From: Hyphomicrobiales bacterium
Lineage (GTDB): Bacteria > Pseudomonadota > Alphaproteobacteria > Rhizobiales > JAJFHC01
Length of the DNA: 64,000 bases
Direction: 5' to 3'
NCBI GenBank assembly: GCA_021775835.1
Contig: JAJFHC010000006.1
Span: forward strand, 22,396 to 86,395
Shown here: one piece after another, positions 18,037 to 27,291 of the stretch
Position numbering within the stretch: position 1 is the stretch's first letter
Layout of the letters: the number at the start of each line of letters is the position of its first letter
Program-made: the position numbers and the translations under genes
Notes under the pieces: generated by a model
The model's input: the letters and a program-made list of their open reading frames with translations, nothing else
Databases searched by the model: none
What the model was told of the DNA's origin: nothing

Positions 18037-19308
18037 TTACCAGTTCTTTTCAGCCGGTGCCGGCAGGATCCTGCCGGCGCACGTGCCAAATCCGATGCGA
18101 TGACCGTCGCCCTGCGCCCACCCGGTAAGCGTCAGGGTATCGCCATCTTCAATGAAGCTGCGGCTCTCCCCAGTGTCGAGCGTGATGGGTTCCTTGCCGC
18201 CCCAGGTCAATTCGAGAAGCGAGCCGAACTGGGTTTTTTCCGGCCCCGATATGGTGCCCGACCCCAACAGATCGCCGGTGTTCATCCTGCATCCCCCGAC
18301 CGCGTGATGGGCCAACTGCTGGGCCGCCGAATAGTACATATTGCGGTAGTTGGTCCGCGACAGCGACGTGGCACTGGGCGCGCCGTCGGGCTGCATGAGT
18401 ATCTCCAGTTCGATGTCGTATAGCATCGGCCCCGGTTCACGCAGGTAGGGATGAAGCGTTTTCTCTCTCTCCGGCGTCGACGTGCGGAACGGCTCCAGAG
18501 CGGCCTTTGTCACGACCCATGGGCTGATCGACGTTCCGAAGGCCTTGGCCTGGAACGGCCCCAACGGCTGGTACTCCCAAGCCTGGATATCACGTGCCGA
18601 CCAGTCATTGAGCAGCACATAGCCGAAAATCATGTCATCGGCCTCACTCACCGTGACGGGCTTGCCCATATCGTTGGAAAGCCCCACGACTGCACCCATC
18701 TCGAGTTCAAGGTCAAGCCGCCGGCAGGGACCGAATATGGGCTCATCGGTTCCGTGCGGTTTCATCTGGCCAAGTGGGCGGTGAATATCCGTGCCGCTGA
18801 CCACAACTGTCGATGCCCTTCCGTTGTACCCGATCGGAATGTGCAACCAGTTGGGCGGCAGTGCATTCTCAGGATCCCGGAACATCGAACCAACATTGAA
18901 GGCATGTTGGCGTCCGGCATAGAAGTCGGTGTATTCGGCAACCTGGAACGGCAAATGCGACTGAATCTGCGCGAGAGGCACAAGCGCACGGGATCGGACA
19001 TCCGGATCATTCTTCAGCGCACCGTCCCCGTCTTCAGCCAGGAGATCGCTCAAACGCAAACGCACACGATTCCAGGCGGAATTGCCCAACTCCATGAACT
19101 TGTTGAGAGTAGAGGCTCCAAATACATACTGGTCACCGCCAGCATCGATCAGGCCTGATTCCTCAAGAACGGCCAGATCGAGTGCAAATTCGCCGATAGC
19201 GACGGCACAACGTGGCGATCCATCATTATGGCTGACAACCCCAAAAGGCAGATTCTGTAGCGGGAAATGACATTCCGCATCATTTGCGCTTTCGACCCAA
19301 CACCTCAT
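18037..19308 (-). CDS. fahA: Fumarylacetoacetase (fumarylacetoacetate hydrolase)
   Basis: The 423-residue protein has an N-terminal SH3-like domain and the FAH barrel, with catalytic-region segments YTDFYAGRQHAFNVGSMFR, RRLDLELEMGAVVG and LNDWSARDIQAWEY that contain the expected metal-binding Asp/Glu residues, and it ends HRIGFGTCAGRILPA. It hydrolyses fumarylacetoacetate to fumarate and acetoacetate, the last step of homogentisate catabolism. The ATG at 19308, with GGGAG upstream, is preferred over an in-frame start nine codons earlier. It is the first gene of a five-gene operon. No hmgA or maleylacetoacetate isomerase is in the operon. Confidence 0.92.
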   Translation of the reverse strand: MRCWVESANDAECHFPLQNLPFGVVSHNDGSPRCAVAIGEFALDLAVLEESGLIDAGGDQYVFGASTLNKFMELGNSAWNRVRLRLSDLLAEDGDGALKNDPDVRSRALVPLAQIQSHLPFQVAEYTDFYAGRQHAFNVGSMFRDPENALPPNWLHIPIGYNGRASTVVVSGTDIHRPLGQMKPHGTDEPIFGPCRRLDLELEMGAVVGLSNDMGKPVTVSEADDMIFGYVLLNDWSARDIQAWEYQPLGPFQAKAFGTSISPWVVTKAALEPFRTSTPEREKTLHPYLREPGPMLYDIELEILMQPDGAPSATSLSRTNYRNMYYSAAQQLAHHAVGGCRMNTGDLLGSGTISGPEKTQFGSLLELTWGGKEPITLDTGESRSFIEDGDTLTLTGWAQGDGHRIGFGTCAGRILPAPAEKNW

Positions 19309-20043
19309 CCCGGCTCCCTTCGACAACCCGACCAATCAGTTTCATTCGGTGCTTTGTAGGCCTAATGACGATTAGTTGCAATTGAAACTATATGCCCTCG
19401 ATGCCGAATCTGCGCACTCTTCGACTCGAACTTTCTCCTGAACGCGTCTGTCTTTCGTTCCCCTGCTCCAAAACCGGTACATGAACGGCTGCACTGCGGT
19501 TCATGGTGGTTTACGGCGATCGGGCCACCAAATCACCCCGAACAGCAATACCGGAAACACATCTTCAGGCGTTCGACGGGGGGCTTCAACGCCTCCAGGG
19601 TCAATCGCATACAGATCGATTGGCCTGCGCCTATGTCGAAATGATGACGATGAAGCCGCAGAAATATGCCAAAAAAGAAGAAACCATTCATCCGCACACA
19701 AATATATTTTGCGTTTTATATATTGATACGCATACAGATATAATAAATTATAGTAAATAACTCACATCACTGAGTAACTAATTGTCAGTGTGACGCTCAT
19801 TCATAAACAACGTTAAATTACATGTGAATTTTTCACGGAATAGTTACTATCTTTAACAAATTGTTACATTGGAAAAGTGTTTAATTACTTCTTTCAAACA
19901 GCTAGGATTCAATTCTGCCTCAAAAGTGAGGCTGACACGCTGGTTTGAAGATGTCGCACGGATCCTTCGCTGCATGGGTTTCTCAAGCGAAAGGCGAAGT
20001 TTCTCCAGCCAGGAAACATTGAGGGATGAGAGGAATTACCAGT
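19309..20043. other. Divergent intergenic region, AT-rich, no gene seen
   Basis: The stretch holds the promoters for the fahA operon (left) and the first porin (right). From about 19690 to 19870 it is markedly AT-rich compared with the coding sequence. Small frames here lack family likeness and are not called. Confidence 0.5.
19768..19790. promoter_or_regulatory. Inverted repeat upstream of porin 1
   Basis: CACTGA and TCAGTG form perfect 6-bp arms around an 11-nt spacer within the AT-rich porin upstream region. It could be a regulator site; the binder is unknown. Confidence 0.3.
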
Positions 20044-21444
20044 ATGAAAACATTACCGACAAATAGGTGGGTTCTTAGGGCCCTACTCGGCGGTGCGGCG
20101 CTCGGGGCGATGGCCACAACGGCACAGGCCGATGAACTGAGTGCCCTGAAGGCACAGTTGGAAGCCTTGCAAAGCCGCGTAAACTCAATCGAACTGCCCG
20201 CCGCGAATGCCGGCCAGGCCGGCTACCCGGAAGGTGCATCGTTTATCACCTACCGGCGTGGTTCATATCTTGGAGATGAAAAAGGCCTCAAGGATCGCAT
20301 TCAGGGCCGAATGCCCGATGATCGTGGGTTTACCATCGCGATCACGCCAACCGCTGATCTTCCTGCTCCGGTCATGGAAGTTTCTGTCAGCGGTTACGTG
20401 AAGGCAGACTTCATTTACGACACCCATAACAACGTAGGCCGTTCCGTCAGTGCCAACGCTGTGGCCATCGGTGGCGGCGATGACGAAAACTTCCAGGCCC
20501 ATGCCTACCAGTCTCGCTTCCGTGTTCGGTCCCGCAGTGATACCGCGGTGGGTCAGATCCGCACCTATATCGAAGGTGACTTCGAAGGCAGTCCGTTTGG
20601 CACGACCACGAGTTTCCGGCTTCGTCACGCTCTGGGAGAATGGGACATGTCTCCCAATCTCACACTGGGTGCCGGTCAAACCTGGACAAACTTCATGCCG
20701 TTGAACGGTGTCGCCCCCACAGTCGATTTCGGCGGCCCTACGGGCATACCCTTCGTCCGTCAGGCCATGATTCGTCTGACACACCGGTCCGGACCAATCA
20801 CAACCCACGTATCACTTGAAGATCCCAATACCGATCTGAGAACTTCGGGCGGTACGGCTGTAAGCGCTGGAGCCGGATCGGGTGTTGCCAATCAGTTGCC
20901 TGACGCAACCGCGGCGGTGCAGTACCAGGTGCCCGGCGGAGCACTCATTCACGTATCCGGTATCGTTCGCGAGCTTCATATCGACAGCAGTGCTCCCGGC
21001 GGCGTAACAACCAACGACAGCGAATTGGGCTGGGGTGTCAACACGGCTGTGGATCTGCCGCTCGGCGACATGATCACACTCTACGGCAGCTTCACCTACG
21101 GTGATGGTCTCGGACGGTATCTTCTGAACGCCGGCAACCGCTCGGGCGTCATCAACCCCGGCGGCGGCATTGATACAACCGAAGTGTATGGTGTAACGGG
21201 CGGTGCAAGCCTCCGGCTGTCGGAAGCGTCGTCGATCAATGCCAACTATGGCTATGAACACCATGGCAACGCTCTGGCCTCAGCCGACACCCGTACTTTG
21301 CAAACGGCCCATCTGAACTATATGTGGCAACCGGTAAGCAAGCTGCGGATGGGACTTGAAGGCATCTGGATCGAACGCACGCTGGCCGGTGGAGTCGACG
21401 ACGACAACGTTCGCGTACAGTTCGGCACGTGGTTCTTCTTCTAA
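20044..21444 (+). CDS. Outer-membrane porin, first of a tandem pair
   Basis: This 466-residue protein has a signal peptide ending ATTAQA-DEL, a short coiled coil (LSALKAQLEALQSRVNSIE), and a long beta-barrel ending in aromatic residues (GTWFFF), the usual outer-membrane targeting end. The coiled coil plus barrel is typical of DcaP-like trimeric porins, which pass organic acids and similar small solutes. GAGAGGA lies upstream of the ATG. It is about two-thirds identical by eye to the next porin along the whole length. A terminator follows. Confidence 0.87.
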   Translation: MKTLPTNRWVLRALLGGAALGAMATTAQADELSALKAQLEALQSRVNSIELPAANAGQAGYPEGASFITYRRGSYLGDEKGLKDRIQGRMPDDRGFTIAITPTADLPAPVMEVSVSGYVKADFIYDTHNNVGRSVSANAVAIGGGDDENFQAHAYQSRFRVRSRSDTAVGQIRTYIEGDFEGSPFGTTTSFRLRHALGEWDMSPNLTLGAGQTWTNFMPLNGVAPTVDFGGPTGIPFVRQAMIRLTHRSGPITTHVSLEDPNTDLRTSGGTAVSAGAGSGVANQLPDATAAVQYQVPGGALIHVSGIVRELHIDSSAPGGVTTNDSELGWGVNTAVDLPLGDMITLYGSFTYGDGLGRYLLNAGNRSGVINPGGGIDTTEVYGVTGGASLRLSEASSINANYGYEHHGNALASADTRTLQTAHLNYMWQPVSKLRMGLEGIWIERTLAGGVDDDNVRVQFGTWFFF

Positions 21445-21491
21445 GAGCCTCGGTCACGGGCCGTCTCGCCGGCCTTAATCGGTGAGAGTTC

Positions 21492-21528
21492 GAACCCGGG
21501 TGAGCCAATCGCCCGGGTTCTTTCTTTT
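21492..21528 (+). terminator. Rho-independent terminator of porin 1
   Basis: A 9-bp stem (GAACCCGGG with CCCGGGTTC) and an 11-nt loop are followed by a TTTCTTTT tract. Confidence 0.88.
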
Positions 21529-22039
21529 CGGAACTGCCAAACCGCCTTAATTCCAGTCACTGGAGCTGTCTCGGTTCCGGCACCCCGTTACTCGATGACC
21601 ACCGGTCAACAGCCGTCTGCCGCTTACAGCAATCCCGTGGTTTTCGAACCCCAATTCAACGCCGCCCGAACTTACCCGCCTGGCGCCACGACGAGTCACA
21701 TAAAGTCGAAAACCGATACGTTAACAACACTGTATACTGATCATCTCACAATATATTCAAGATAACATCACAATATAATCACAAAAACGAACGTCCCGAC
21801 CGCAATAGTCCACCCTGTGTCAACAGTCAGAAACCGCGCATCAATAAGCCATTGATGAAAAAATACTTTTGGCACTTCGATAAATGGGATTTTCTGCCCG
21901 ACAGGGAGAGCAAAGCGCTTGTGCAAACTTGCCGCTCCATGGGGTGGTGCGCCGTCCAGCACCATATCCGACAACGGCAGTTCTTGGTTTGGCGGTTATT
22001 TCGACAAGGTAATTTTGTGGGACGAGAGGACCAAATAGT
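21529..22039. other. Intergenic region between tandem porins
   Basis: No convincing gene. The AT-rich centre (about 21720-21860) resembles the region before porin 1 in composition and likely carries a separate promoter for porin 2; the terminator just upstream supports independent transcription. Confidence 0.5.
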
Positions 22040-23437
22040 ATGACCAGAGTACTGACGAACAGATGGTTTCGCACGGCGTTGCTGGGGGGCGTAGCTCTAG
22101 GGGCAATGGCAGCAACAACACACGCTGACGAGCTCAGCGAACTGAAGGCGCAACTCGAAACCCTGCAAAGCCGCGTCAATGAGATTGAAACGACACAACC
22201 CGGTGCAACCGCGCCAGGAGGCTACCCCGCGGAGTCTTCCCTCATTACCTTCCGTCGCGGTTCCCTTCTTGGTTCCAGCAACAGCCCATTCACCAAATAC
22301 GAAGACCAGATACCGGACGACCGCGGCTTCACCATCGCGATCACGCCGACGGCAGACCTGCCGGCACCCGTCACCGAGGTTTCCGTCAGCGGTTACGTGA
22401 AGGCCGACTTCATCTTTGACACCCGCAACGATCTGGGCCGTTCGGTAAGTGCCGACGCAATCATTATCGGCGGCGGCAAAAATGAAAACTTCCAGGCCCA
22501 GGCCAATCAGTCCCGCTTCCGCATTCGTTCGCGCAGCGATACCGCCGTGGGGCAGATTCGCACACTGATAGAGGGTGACTTTGAAGGCAGCGGGTCCGGC
22601 GTGAACGCATTCAGGCTTCGTCATGCCTGGGGCGCTTGGGATATGACTCCCAACCTGACATTCGGCGCCGGTCAGACCTGGACCACTTTCATGCCTCTCA
22701 ACGGCATCGCCCCAACAGTCGACTTCGGCGGCCCGACAGGTATTCCGTTTGTACGCCAGACCCAGCTTCGGCTGACCTACAAATATGGATCGGTCACCAC
22801 GCATATCGCCCTGGAGAACCCCGATACCGACCTGAGGACATCCGGCGGCATAGCGGTCAACAATGGTGGAGGATCCGGCGTTGCAAACGAATTGCCGGAC
22901 TTGACGGCCGCTATGCAATGGGAAGGACCAGGCGGTGCCCTGGTGCACGTCTCCGGTATCTTGAGGGAACTGCAGGTCGATGACGATGCCGCCGGTGGTG
23001 TCGTCAACGACAAGGAATACGGATACGGCTTTAACACGGCTGTCGATTTTCCGATCGGTGACATGGTTACTCTCTACGGCAGTTTCACCTATGGCGATGG
23101 CCTTGGGCGTTACCTGCTCAATTCCGGCAACCGTGCCGGCGTCATCAACTCTGCGGGGACAATCGACACCACGGAAGTCTACGGCGTCACGGCCGGTGCC
23201 AGTTTAAGATTGTCGGAGGCCTCCTCCATCAATGCCAACTGGGGCTATGAACGCCACGGCAATGCCCTGGCCTCTGCCGATACAAGATCGTTGCAAACCG
23301 GGCATTTGAATTACATGTGGCAACCGGTGAGCAAATTGCGGATGGGTATCGAAGGCATCTATGCCGAACGTGAACTGGTTGGCGGTGTCAATGACGACAA
23401 TCTCCGCTTCCAGTTTGGCACTTGGTTCTTCTTCTAG
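22040..23437 (+). CDS. Outer-membrane porin, second of a tandem pair
   Basis: The 465-residue paralogue of the preceding porin has the same design: signal peptide ending AATTHA-DEL, coiled coil LSELKAQLETLQSRVNEIE, barrel, and terminal GTWFFF. Differences concentrate in probable loops (for example residues 54-80 and 150-160), as expected if the two copies have diverged in substrate or surface exposure. GAGAGGA is upstream of the ATG, as in porin 1. A DcaP-like solute channel is the likely role. Confidence 0.87.
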   Translation: MTRVLTNRWFRTALLGGVALGAMAATTHADELSELKAQLETLQSRVNEIETTQPGATAPGGYPAESSLITFRRGSLLGSSNSPFTKYEDQIPDDRGFTIAITPTADLPAPVTEVSVSGYVKADFIFDTRNDLGRSVSADAIIIGGGKNENFQAQANQSRFRIRSRSDTAVGQIRTLIEGDFEGSGSGVNAFRLRHAWGAWDMTPNLTFGAGQTWTTFMPLNGIAPTVDFGGPTGIPFVRQTQLRLTYKYGSVTTHIALENPDTDLRTSGGIAVNNGGGSGVANELPDLTAAMQWEGPGGALVHVSGILRELQVDDDAAGGVVNDKEYGYGFNTAVDFPIGDMVTLYGSFTYGDGLGRYLLNSGNRAGVINSAGTIDTTEVYGVTAGASLRLSEASSINANWGYERHGNALASADTRSLQTGHLNYMWQPVSKLRMGIEGIYAERELVGGVNDDNLRFQFGTWFFF

Positions 23438-23484
23438 AAATTGCAGCGAAGTTCATGCTTTCGGCACGACCAAATAAGCGAAAG

Positions 23485-23510
23485 CCCGGGCGGACCAGCG
23501 TCCGGGTTTT
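23485..23510 (+). terminator. Terminator of porin 2
   Basis: An 8-bp stem (CCCGGGCG with CGTCCGGG, one G-T pair) and a 6-nt loop are followed by TTTT. It lies between convergent genes. Confidence 0.75.
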
Positions 23511-23536
23511 CGTCTGCACGCCGCAATAGCGGGCGT

Positions 23537-24304
23537 TCAACCGCTCATCGTCAAACCACCTGATACGCTGATCACCTGGCCGGTCACATAGGCCGCGTCG
23601 TCGCTGGCGAGAAACGCTATGGTTCCGGACAGATCGTCAGGTACCCCGATGCGTCCCATGGGCACCGCACGGCGCATGGCCTCACGCAGCTTTTCGGGAT
23701 TTCCGGCCCCTTCCGCATAACCATCGAAAAGGGCCGTGTCGGTCGGACCCGGACAAACCACGTTCACGGTAACTCCATGGCGGGCATGTTCGCGGGCAAT
23801 CGTCTTCGAAAACCCCATCAGCCCGGACTTGCAAGCAGCGTAGACCGACTCCCCGGACGAGCCGACCCGGCCCGCATCCGAAGATACGTTCACAATCCGC
23901 CCGTACCCTCTCTCGACCATACCGGGTAACACCACATGGTGCATAGTGAGCGCACCGATCAGGTTGACGTTGATGATGTTGTGCCAGAATTCCGGATCGG
24001 TTTCGAGGAAGGGCCGAAACACGTCCCAGCCCGCATTGTTGACCAGAATGGAGATATCTCCCATGGCCTTGGCAATGTAACAAATCCCATTCTCGATGGC
24101 CGTACGATCCGTAATGTCCGCGGCTACCGCCAAAGCGTCACCACCTGCGTCCTTGATCTCGGCGGCCACCCGGGACGCGGCCTCACCGTTGACATCGAAC
24201 ACTGCAACCTTTGCGCCCTCCGTGGCGAACCGCTTGCACACAGCCGAACCGATCCCGCCTCCGCCGCCGGTAACGATCGCCACCTTCGAGTCAAACCGGT
24301 TCAT
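23537..24304 (-). CDS. SDR dehydrogenase, BadH-like (2-hydroxycyclohexanecarboxyl-CoA dehydrogenase type)
   Basis: The 255-residue classical SDR has VAIVTGGGGGIGSAVCKRFA (NAD binding), NNAGWDVFRPF, the catalytic Ser in NVSSDAGRVG and YAACK with the Tyr-Lys pair. NNAGWD, EHARHGVTVNVVCPGPTDTA and TGQVISVSGGLTMSG closely match what I remember of BadH from Rhodopseudomonas palustris, which oxidises a 2-hydroxy alicyclic acyl-CoA to the ketone. The ATG at 24304 is one base after the CoA-transferase B stop (TGACATG). Alicyclic acyl-CoA breakdown is inferred; other hydroxyacyl-CoA substrates are possible. Confidence 0.85.
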   Translation of the reverse strand: MNRFDSKVAIVTGGGGGIGSAVCKRFATEGAKVAVFDVNGEAASRVAAEIKDAGGDALAVAADITDRTAIENGICYIAKAMGDISILVNNAGWDVFRPFLETDPEFWHNIINVNLIGALTMHHVVLPGMVERGYGRIVNVSSDAGRVGSSGESVYAACKSGLMGFSKTIAREHARHGVTVNVVCPGPTDTALFDGYAEGAGNPEKLREAMRRAVPMGRIGVPDDLSGTIAFLASDDAAYVTGQVISVSGGLTMSG

Positions 24305-24305
24305 G

Positions 24306-25094
24306 TCAATTTTTCCTGCCGCCGCTTTCATGGGCCAGTCTGGTGCGTTCCTTGAGATCCCGCAGCGTCGTCAGTTCGTCCGGGGTTGGGCTTGGCGTCT
24401 CCTCCACAGCGTCGGCCCAGGAAACCGGCCAGCCGCACGTCTCCTGCACTTGTTGCCGCGTGACGCCGGGGTGCAACGAGACAACCTTGAATTCCCTGGT
24501 GCTCTCGTCAGGCCGCCACAAGGCGAGATCGGTAATCAGCAAAGTCGGTCCTTTGGTTGTCATACCGAGTTCGGCGCGTGCATCACCGCCCTCTCCGTGA
24601 CCGAAGCTCGTAAAAAAGTCTATCTTCTCAACCATCGCGCGCAGCGACTGTTTCATGGTGATGAAAATTTCACCGCACGATGACGCGATCTCGGGCGCCC
24701 CGCCGCCGCCGGGAAGTCGGGTTTTGGGGTGGTCATAGTCGCCAATGACCGTCGTGTTGATGTTGCCGAAACGGTCGAGTTGTGCTGCTCCCAGAAATCC
24801 GACGGAGATCCTGCCGCCCTGGAGCCAGTATCTGAACATTTCCGGCACCGGCACCGTGGTCACGGCGGTATCACAAAGTTCCCCGTCGCCGATCGACAAG
24901 GGCAAGACGGACGGTGCCGTTCCAATTGTCCCGGATTCGTAGATCAGCGTTATGTCGGGAGCATGGGTCAACCGGGCAACGTTACAGGCGGCCGATGGCG
25001 CACCGATGCCGACAAAACAGACATCATTGTTCCTGAGGGCACGGGCCGCAGCAATTGTCATCATTTCGTCTGGGCTGAAACCGAGGTCGGTCAT
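24306..25094 (-). CDS. CoA-transferase subunit B (glutaconate/IpdB-like)
   Basis: The 262-residue class I CoA-transferase beta chain has MMTIAAARALRNNDVCFVGIG at the start and the beta-subunit segment IYESGTIGTAPSVLPLSIGD. RLPGGGGAPEIASSCGEIF is the glycine-rich oxyanion region of IpdB/GctB-like proteins. It overlaps the A subunit by 4 nt (ATGA), so the two form one heteromer. Members transfer CoA between carboxylates or, for IpdAB, hydrolyse a ring-derived CoA thioester. Here it sits before the BadH-like SDR. Confidence 0.87.
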   Translation of the reverse strand: MTDLGFSPDEMMTIAAARALRNNDVCFVGIGAPSAACNVARLTHAPDITLIYESGTIGTAPSVLPLSIGDGELCDTAVTTVPVPEMFRYWLQGGRISVGFLGAAQLDRFGNINTTVIGDYDHPKTRLPGGGGAPEIASSCGEIFITMKQSLRAMVEKIDFFTSFGHGEGGDARAELGMTTKGPTLLITDLALWRPDESTREFKVVSLHPGVTRQQVQETCGWPVSWADAVEETPSPTPDELTTLRDLKERTRLAHESGGRKN

Positions 25095-25945
25095 GTCGAA
25101 GCCTCCAGCATTTTCACGCGATCTGCAAAATCTCCCGGCTTGGCGTTCACGACATTGTCTTCCATCCAGCGGGCAAACCGATCCCGGTCGGCAGAAATTG
25201 AGTCCCATTCCAGATAGGCTGCATTGTCCCGGCTGTAATAGCCGTGCGCGTAGGACGGATGCGCTCCGCCTGGTACAGGACAAACCGCGGCAACCGTCCA
25301 GTTCGGCAGGACACATGCGTTGGGATGCACGCCGTCAAATGTGTCGACGATCTCCTCCACGGTGACGACCGCACGTTTGGCCGCCAGAACGGCCTCCTTT
25401 TGCACACCGACGATGCCTTCAATCAAGACGTCGCCCTTGCGATTGGCTTTCTGGGCATGGATGAAACTGACGTCCGGGCGCACCGAGGGCACCGCCGCCA
25501 GCACTTCACCGCTGAACGGACAGGTGACGGTTTTGATGTTCGGGTTCACCCGTGCCAGTTCGGCACCACGATATCCACGGAAGACAGCACAGGGCAGACC
25601 CGCTGCCCCCGCTTCGTAGGCATTGGCCATCGCCGCATGGGAGTGCTCTTCGAGTTCGATCGGGCCAGGCCAACCGTTTTCAACCGCATCACGCATCCGG
25701 CGAAGAAGGCCGACGCCGGGGTTGCCGGCGTAGGAAAATATCAGCTTCTTCACCATTCCCATGCCGATCATCTGGTCGTACACGATGTCCGGCGTCATAC
25801 GCACCAATGTGAGGTCCCGTCGTCCCTGCCTGATCGCCTCGTGTGCGGCGGCATGAGGAATGAGGTGGGTGAAGCCTTCAAATGCCGCCGTATCCCCATC
25901 CTTCAGATTTTCGGCGACCGCATCACCGAGATCGGAAAACGTCAT
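25091..25945 (-). CDS. CoA-transferase subunit A (glutaconate/IpdA-like)
   Basis: The 284-residue alpha chain of a class I CoA-transferase has GDTAAFEGFTHLIPHAAAHE near the N-terminus, LIFSYAGNPGVGLLRRMRDA, and FIHAQKANRKGDVLIEGI later, all typical of the GctA/IpdA family. It pairs with the overlapping B subunit. The run DUF1185-CtfA-CtfB-SDR is on one strand with short gaps and probably acts on one carboxylic acid substrate. Confidence 0.87.
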   Translation of the reverse strand: MTFSDLGDAVAENLKDGDTAAFEGFTHLIPHAAAHEAIRQGRRDLTLVRMTPDIVYDQMIGMGMVKKLIFSYAGNPGVGLLRRMRDAVENGWPGPIELEEHSHAAMANAYEAGAAGLPCAVFRGYRGAELARVNPNIKTVTCPFSGEVLAAVPSVRPDVSFIHAQKANRKGDVLIEGIVGVQKEAVLAAKRAVVTVEEIVDTFDGVHPNACVLPNWTVAAVCPVPGGAHPSYAHGYYSRDNAAYLEWDSISADRDRFARWMEDNVVNAKPGDFADRVKMLEAST

Positions 25946-26092
25946 ACGTCATAGCCTCCATCACAATTGATGCCCAGAAATGTATCGACGACGCCGATTT
26001 TCCACAACCGGCTTGCTACATGGCAGGCACCTCTCTCTTCCCGGAGACCGTTCATGGCCACCGGAAGGAAACTGGATAACGGCCGGTGCCGT

Positions 26093-26695
26093 TCACACGG
26101 CTGCAGGATTGTCCACATCGTGACCCAGGTCTTGCAGATCCTGGTAGCGGTCGCCAATGCGGTGGTGTGGACGGCCGCCCACTGATCCACCGAGCGCAAT
26201 GACGATCTCATCAGGTCCCGGTGCGTCGCAGATGGAAAACTGTATTGTCAGATAATGCGAGCGCATCCCGGCATCGATCTTGTGCATCAGGGGGATCATG
26301 ACCGGAGCATTCGCCGGGCCCCGCGTGTTGGTGAACGACAGATAACTCTTTGCCCCTACCGCCGAACGATAGTGATTGCCGAACCGCAACGTATGAATCA
26401 GCGCCGACCCATGCTCCACCTCGCCACTGGTTCCCACAATTGCTGCCTTGCCGTAGCCTTCGATGGCCTCACCGCTGCCGGCCATGGCAACAATTCGTTC
26501 CGTCAGAAGCGCTCCCAGGTCATCGGCCACTGCATTGATTTGCGGTTTCAGGTCATCGACGAATCCCTGTCCGGCCCAGGGGTTGGGGATGACGGCGGCA
26601 ACTGCAAACAGTTTCAGAGGTTTTTCCGCAGCTTTGCCGCCTTCAATGAGGGTTTCTTCGTTGTAGTCAACCAGTTTTCTAATCGTCAGGGTCAT
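26093..26695 (-). CDS. DUF1185 ('amino acid synthesis') family protein
   Basis: The 200-residue protein matches the DUF1185 family: IRKLVDYNEETLIEGGK near the start, AAVIPNPWAGQGFVDDLKP, and VGTSGEVEHGSALIHTLRFG in the middle. The family is named for amino acid synthesis but has no settled biochemical role that I know. The ATG at 26695 is chosen over one five codons earlier; Shine-Dalgarno signals are weak for both. A 147-nt gap separates it from CoA-transferase A, so it may or may not share that transcript. Confidence 0.82.
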   Translation of the reverse strand: MTLTIRKLVDYNEETLIEGGKAAEKPLKLFAVAAVIPNPWAGQGFVDDLKPQINAVADDLGALLTERIVAMAGSGEAIEGYGKAAIVGTSGEVEHGSALIHTLRFGNHYRSAVGAKSYLSFTNTRGPANAPVMIPLMHKIDAGMRSHYLTIQFSICDAPGPDEIVIALGGSVGGRPHHRIGDRYQDLQDLGHDVDNPAAV

Positions 26696-27291
26696 GTGCT
26701 TGAGTTCCATGTAAAGAATGCCGTGCCTGCCGAACAACGGGTTTGACCTGCCGCTCCAGCATCGGTCCTGAATTACGCCTGCACGCCAATCGTTGCAACA
26801 CCACTTATTGAGACCTGCTTGCTATCAGCCGTTTCAAGATCCGGATTCTGGAAAACCGCGGCAATAATCTGCTCGAATCGGTTGAAGTTTTTCAATCTGA
26901 GTTTAAGCTGGCTTCAGCGGCACTGAAATTTTATTGGGGATGAAATTGCTCTTTCGGCATCCGTGAGGTTGCGACAAAATTCCATTGTCCAAATTGACAT
27001 TCGACTAAATTTGGATGGCGAAAGTATCGGTGGAGTTCGATTGTTTACCTATCGGAGCAATTCAAATAATCCGTAAATTCAGACGCTGAAGGAGGGCAAC
27101 CTGTCGTTAGTTGGCATCACGGTTGCTAATCGATGACGTTTGCTTTGGGGATCGCTGTCGGACTGAGTCTTCCGGTCATGATCGAATGCCTTCGATCGAC
27201 TGGGTGATGATACGCCTAACGGTTGTTGGCTTCAGGCAGACGAGCAACCACGCTTTGAAAAAGGCTGGCAAAAATTGAGGAGGGAAATGTG
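26696..27291. other. Divergent intergenic region, about 600 nt
   Basis: No gene is seen. It holds the promoters of the DUF1185 operon (left) and the SBP-BCCT operon (right). Confidence 0.5.
26988..27015. promoter_or_regulatory. Inverted repeat TCCAAATT/AATTTGGA
   Basis: Perfect 8-bp arms with a 12-nt spacer lie in the middle of the divergent intergenic region. The arm spacing (20 nt centre to centre, about two helical turns) fits a dimeric regulator site. No regulator gene is adjacent, so the binder is unknown. Confidence 0.4.

Noticed and set aside
21480..21520. tRNA-like GTTCGAACCC
   Set aside because: It is the left arm of a terminator stem; no cloverleaf around it.
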